Assembly (NCBI GenBank): GCA_002726335.1
Contig: PBSR01000072.1
Span: forward strand, 1 to 15,474
Length of the DNA: 15,474 nt
Source: Gemmatimonadaceae bacterium
Lineage (GTDB): Bacteria > Latescibacterota > UBA2968 > UBA8231
Reading direction: 5' to 3'
Under the pieces are notes generated by a model. That model was not told the origin of the DNA, did not search any database, and worked only from the letters and a program-made list of their open reading frames with translations. This document shows positions 12,829 to 15,474 of this stretch, piece after piece. The position numbers and the translations under genes were made by a program. The stretch's first letter is position 1; each line of letters opens with the position of its first letter.

Positions 12829-14550
12829 ATGGAAAGTATCCTCATCGTCGTCGTCGCCTTCATCGGCTACCTCGTCGCCTACAACACGTACGGGCGCTAT
12901 CTGAGTCAGAAGGTATTCGGCCTCGACGCCGGCAACCGGACCCCGTCCCACGAACTGGCTGACGGCGTCGACTACGTGCCGACGAAAAAGCAGGTCATCT
13001 TCGGCCACCACTTCACCTCCATCGCCGGGACCGGCCCCATCGTCGGCCCCGCCATCGGCATCATCTGGGGTTGGGTGCCAGCGCTGCTGTGGATCTTCAT
13101 CGGCTCCATCTTCATGGGCGCGGTCCACGACTTCGGCGCCCTGGTGATCTCACTGCGGCACAAGGGCCACACCATGGCGGAGATTACCGGCATGGTGATG
13201 AATCGACGTATGAAGATCATGTTCTTCATCATCGTCTTCCTCGCCCTGCTCATCGTCATCGCCATCTTCGGCCTCGTCATCGCCGTCATCTTTCACATGT
13301 ATCCTGCTGCGGTGTTGCCGGTGTGGCTGCAGATCCCCATCGCCATCGTCATGGGGCGGGTGATCCTGAAGGGCAACGTCAACCTGACGAAGGTCACCGC
13401 CGTCGCCGTCGCCGCCATGTACGGCAGCATCGCCCTCGGCTACAATGTGCCCCTGCCGATGCCGGAAATCGCCGGTATTCCGGCCACAGGTGTGTGGACG
13501 ATCCTGCTCCTCGTCTACGCCTACATCGCCTCGACTCTGTCCGTGACAACACTGCTGCAACCCCGTGACTTCATCAACGCCTGGCAGTTGATGGTGGCCA
13601 TGGCCTTGCTCGTGCTCGGCGTCTTCGTCGCCGCTCCGACCATGGTGGCTCCCGCCTTCAACCTGTCTCCCGACGGTGCACCGCCGTGGATGCCCTTCCT
13701 CTTCATCACCATCGCCTGCGGCGCCATCAGTGGCTTCCACTGCCTGGTTTCCAGCGGTACGTCCTCCAAACAGGTGGAGACGGAACCGGACGCACGTTTC
13801 GTCGGCTATGGCTCGATGCTGACGGAGGGTTTTCTGGCGACGATCGTCCTCATCGCCTGTGGCGGCGGGCTGGCCATGGCTTACACCACGGCTGACGGAG
13901 AGGTACTCACCGGCTCGGCAGCTTTTGCCACCCACTACGGCTCCTGGATGGCCTCCAGCGGCCTGGCGTCGAAGGTGGCCGCCTTCGTCGTCGGTGCCGC
14001 CAACATGATCTCTTCCCTGGGTATGCCCCAGGAGATCGCCATCGTACTGATGGGTGTCTTCGTCGCCTCTTTCGCCGGCACTACCCTCGACACGGCCACG
14101 CGCCTGCAACGCTACGTCATCAGCGAGCTGGCAGCTGACCTCAGGACCGAGGCTCTGGGACGGCGACACCCGGCGACACTGCTCGCCGTGGTGACGGCTG
14201 CGGGCCTGGCGTTCTACAACGGTGCCGGCGGCAAGGGGGCGCTGCTGCTGTGGCCGCTGTTTGGCAGCATGAACCAGCTGCTGGCCGGCCTCGCCCTGAT
14301 CGTCGTCAGCTACTGGCTCAAGCAGCAAGGGCGCAACTACGTGGTCACACTGCTGCCGTCGCTGATCATCCTCGTGTTCACCTCGTGGGCCCTGACGCAC
14401 ACGCTGGGCAGCCTCTATGACAGCGGCAACCTCCCCAGCCTCGTCATCGGCTGCATCGCCCTGGTGCTGCAGGTCTGGCTGACCATCGAAGGTCTGGCGC
14501 TCATGCTGCAAGGCCGTGGGGAAGACACGGCGCCAGCCACCGGAGGCTGA
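12829..14550 (+). CDS. cstA: CstA-family transporter (carbon starvation protein; pyruvate or peptide uptake)
   Basis: This 573-residue inner-membrane protein is a shorter CstA form; E. coli CstA has about 700. The N-terminus ESILIVVVAFIGYLVAYNTY is the first helix. The family signatures PTKKQVIFGHHFTSIAGTGP (46-65) with IVGPAIGIIWGW, FMGAVHDFGALV, the TTLLQPRDFINAWQL stretch, and SGFHCLVSSGTSSKQ (about 302-316) are all present. A late segment, FYNGAGGKGALLLWPLFGSM, ends in the typical NQLLAGLAL. Family members take up pyruvate (CstA/BtsT/YjiY) or peptides during starvation. There are many helices and a short hydrophilic C-tail. The gene follows the flippase-like gene by 124 nt with no clear promoter or terminator between them. 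No two-component regulator such as BtsSR is seen nearby, so its control is unknown. Confidence 0.93.
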   Translation: MESILIVVVAFIGYLVAYNTYGRYLSQKVFGLDAGNRTPSHELADGVDYVPTKKQVIFGHHFTSIAGTGPIVGPAIGIIWGWVPALLWIFIGSIFMGAVHDFGALVISLRHKGHTMAEITGMVMNRRMKIMFFIIVFLALLIVIAIFGLVIAVIFHMYPAAVLPVWLQIPIAIVMGRVILKGNVNLTKVTAVAVAAMYGSIALGYNVPLPMPEIAGIPATGVWTILLLVYAYIASTLSVTTLLQPRDFINAWQLMVAMALLVLGVFVAAPTMVAPAFNLSPDGAPPWMPFLFITIACGAISGFHCLVSSGTSSKQVETEPDARFVGYGSMLTEGFLATIVLIACGGGLAMAYTTADGEVLTGSAAFATHYGSWMASSGLASKVAAFVVGAANMISSLGMPQEIAIVLMGVFVASFAGTTLDTATRLQRYVISELAADLRTEALGRRHPATLLAVVTAAGLAFYNGAGGKGALLLWPLFGSMNQLLAGLALIVVSYWLKQQGRNYVVTLLPSLIILVFTSWALTHTLGSLYDSGNLPSLVIGCIALVLQVWLTIEGLALMLQGRGEDTAPATGG

Positions 14551-14625
14551 ACCGCACCGACAGCCGCAGGCCATCCACGGGAAAATCTCACGGAGTCCGG
14601 GGGGGCGGGATCGCAGCTTCAGCAT

Positions 14626-15474
14626 ATGAGCCGCATCCCGGTCCCCCTTTTCGTTGTGCTGCTTGCCGCCTGTGGCGGCGATGGTGATGACCCGGTTGTC
14701 GCCGGCGGCGGCACGGCGAGCCTGCTGGCACCGGTGGACGCGCCGGTGGAATCGGGAGGCGATGGCGGCAACGCCAGCAGGGATGACGTCGTCGTATCCG
14801 GCAACGACCGCACCACCTTCCGCGATGAGGAGACCGGCTCGGTGTGGACTCTCACCGGTCTGGCCATCGACGGGCCGTTGGCCGGCGCGCAGCTGCAGCA
14901 GCTGCCCGCCTACAGCGCCTACTGGTTTGCCTGGAGTTCGTTCTGGCCGAACACCGATGTCTGGGGGCAGCAGGACGGCTCGGGTGAATACGCCGAAAGC
15001 GCCTTCCAGCCCATCGAGTCCGGTTTCGTGCCCGACGTCCCCATCGATGCGATCCCACCCCTCGACGACCCCTTTGCCGGCTTCGGCTGGGCCCTGTTCG
15101 AACCAGCTGAGGATTCGGGTCTCAGGGACGCCGATATCGTCGTCGGTGTCGAGGTCGACGGCGACGCCCGTGCCTACCCCGTGCAGATCCTCAACTTTCA
15201 CGAGATCGTGAATCACACCGTAGGTGATCGGGAGCTGATCGTGACCTACTGTCCCCTCACAGCATCGGGGATCGCTTTCGAAGGGGGCGAAACCTTCGGC
15301 AATACCGGCGGCCTCTTCAACAACAACATGGTCATGTACGACCGTACCTCGCGCAGCTTCTGGTCACAGATGGGACTGTCCGTCATCCGCACCGACAACG
15401 GGGCGCCCTTCTGCTCCAAGGCCATCCACGGATTGTCACATCTCAATGTCTGGTGGCTGCGACTCGGCATCCAG
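14626..15474 (+). CDS. DUF3179 lipoprotein whose frame runs into transposase sequence; 3' end outside window
   Basis: The 283 visible codons begin at ATG 14626 with no stop before the edge. Residues 1-16 are a lipoprotein signal with lipobox LAAC (Cys16), followed by a glycine/aspartate-rich linker. Residues 63-113 read like the tail part of DUF3179 proteins (ETGSVWTLTGLAIDGPLAG, then YWFAWSSFWPNTDVW). The core follows: IPPLDDPFAG, VVGVEVDGDARAYPVQILNF (172-191), HEIVNHTVG, VTYCPLTASGIAF (206-218), and LFNNNMVMYDRTSRSFWSQM (230-249). DUF3179 proteins are exported proteins of unknown function. From residue 250 the sequence leaves the family and becomes an IS481-like transposase core (separate entry). 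Seventy-five bases separate it from the CstA-like gene, including a run of seven G at 14599-14605. The product is therefore either truncated and fused, or an assembly artefact. Confidence 0.82.
   Translation, partial: MSRIPVPLFVVLLAACGGDGDDPVVAGGGTASLLAPVDAPVESGGDGGNASRDDVVVSGNDRTTFRDEETGSVWTLTGLAIDGPLAGAQLQQLPAYSAYWFAWSSFWPNTDVWGQQDGSGEYAESAFQPIESGFVPDVPIDAIPPLDDPFAGFGWALFEPAEDSGLRDADIVVGVEVDGDARAYPVQILNFHEIVNHTVGDRELIVTYCPLTASGIAFEGGETFGNTGGLFNNNMVMYDRTSRSFWSQMGLSVIRTDNGAPFCSKAIHGLSHLNVWWLRLGIQ
15373..15474 (+). mobile_element. Fragment of an IS481-like transposase (integrase catalytic core)
   Basis: In the same frame as the DUF3179 gene, the last 34 residues contain VIRTDNGAPF followed by GLSHLNVWWLRLGIQ. 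This is the stretch around the second catalytic aspartate of the DDE/rve domain in IS481-type transposases, normally continued by a glutamine- and asparagine-rich segment and the catalytic glutamate. The junction with DUF3179 lies at about 15373-15384. No terminal inverted repeat or upstream part of the transposase is present, so the element is not intact on this side. It is cut by the window end. Confidence 0.7.

Noticed and set aside
13150..15216. A 688-codon minus-strand open frame opposite the CstA-like gene
   Set aside because: It is rich in Asp, His, Gly and Gln with no hydrophobic pattern or recognisable motif, and it lies antisense to a well-conserved CstA. It is a by-product of GC-rich codon use.
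15250..15264. CPLT in DUF3179 in place of CPLC as a possible selenocysteine or lost-cysteine oddity
   Set aside because: No in-frame TGA occurs in the visible part, and as far as I recall threonine at this place is a known variant in the family.

Overview
The window is GC-rich bacterial DNA, densely packed with genes that overlap or sit a few bases apart. It carries no rRNA, tRNA or other phylogenetic marker. The gene repertoire (a sugar transporter with its binding protein fused to a permease, an N-terminally extended MalG-like permease, a remnant of a phytanoyl-CoA dioxygenase, SGNH hydrolase, DUF3179 lipoprotein, IS481-like transposase piece) fits an uncultured environmental heterotroph of the Planctomycetota / Latescibacterota / Gemmatimonadota kind. 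That placement is inference only.

Left part, minus strand (1-3185): a tight four-gene run, read right to left, of a SIS-domain phosphosugar-binding protein, a short-chain dehydrogenase, a ROK-family sugar kinase and a MetE-type methyltransferase cut by the window edge. Stops and starts overlap or lie 6 nt apart, so this is almost certainly one operon, with kinase, isomerase-like and oxidoreductase functions for a sugar or sugar derivative. A RidA-family protein (3347-3787, plus strand) is transcribed away from it.

Middle part, minus strand (3793-10590): an M20 metallopeptidase, an SGNH hydrolase, a 23-codon remnant of a phytanoyl-CoA dioxygenase gene, then two transporter genes that overlap by one base. 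The first fuses a periplasmic sugar-binding protein to a MalF-like permease. The second is a MalG-like permease with a roughly 450-residue extracytoplasmic insertion that I read as five degenerate repeats with a GH42 beta-galactosidase-like signature. No ABC ATPase is encoded here, so one must be supplied from elsewhere.

Right part, plus strand (10630-15474): a glutaminyl cyclotransferase lipoprotein, a polytopic flippase-like membrane protein, a CstA-family transporter, and a DUF3179 lipoprotein whose reading frame runs without a stop into the catalytic core of an IS481-like transposase at the window edge.

The points most worth a second look are the repeat-bearing permease with its fused partner, the EF-hand loop in the binding protein, the DUF3179/transposase junction, and the dioxygenase remnant. 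I found no CRISPR array, RNA gene or clear intrinsic terminator. No gene-free stretch exceeds 300 bases.
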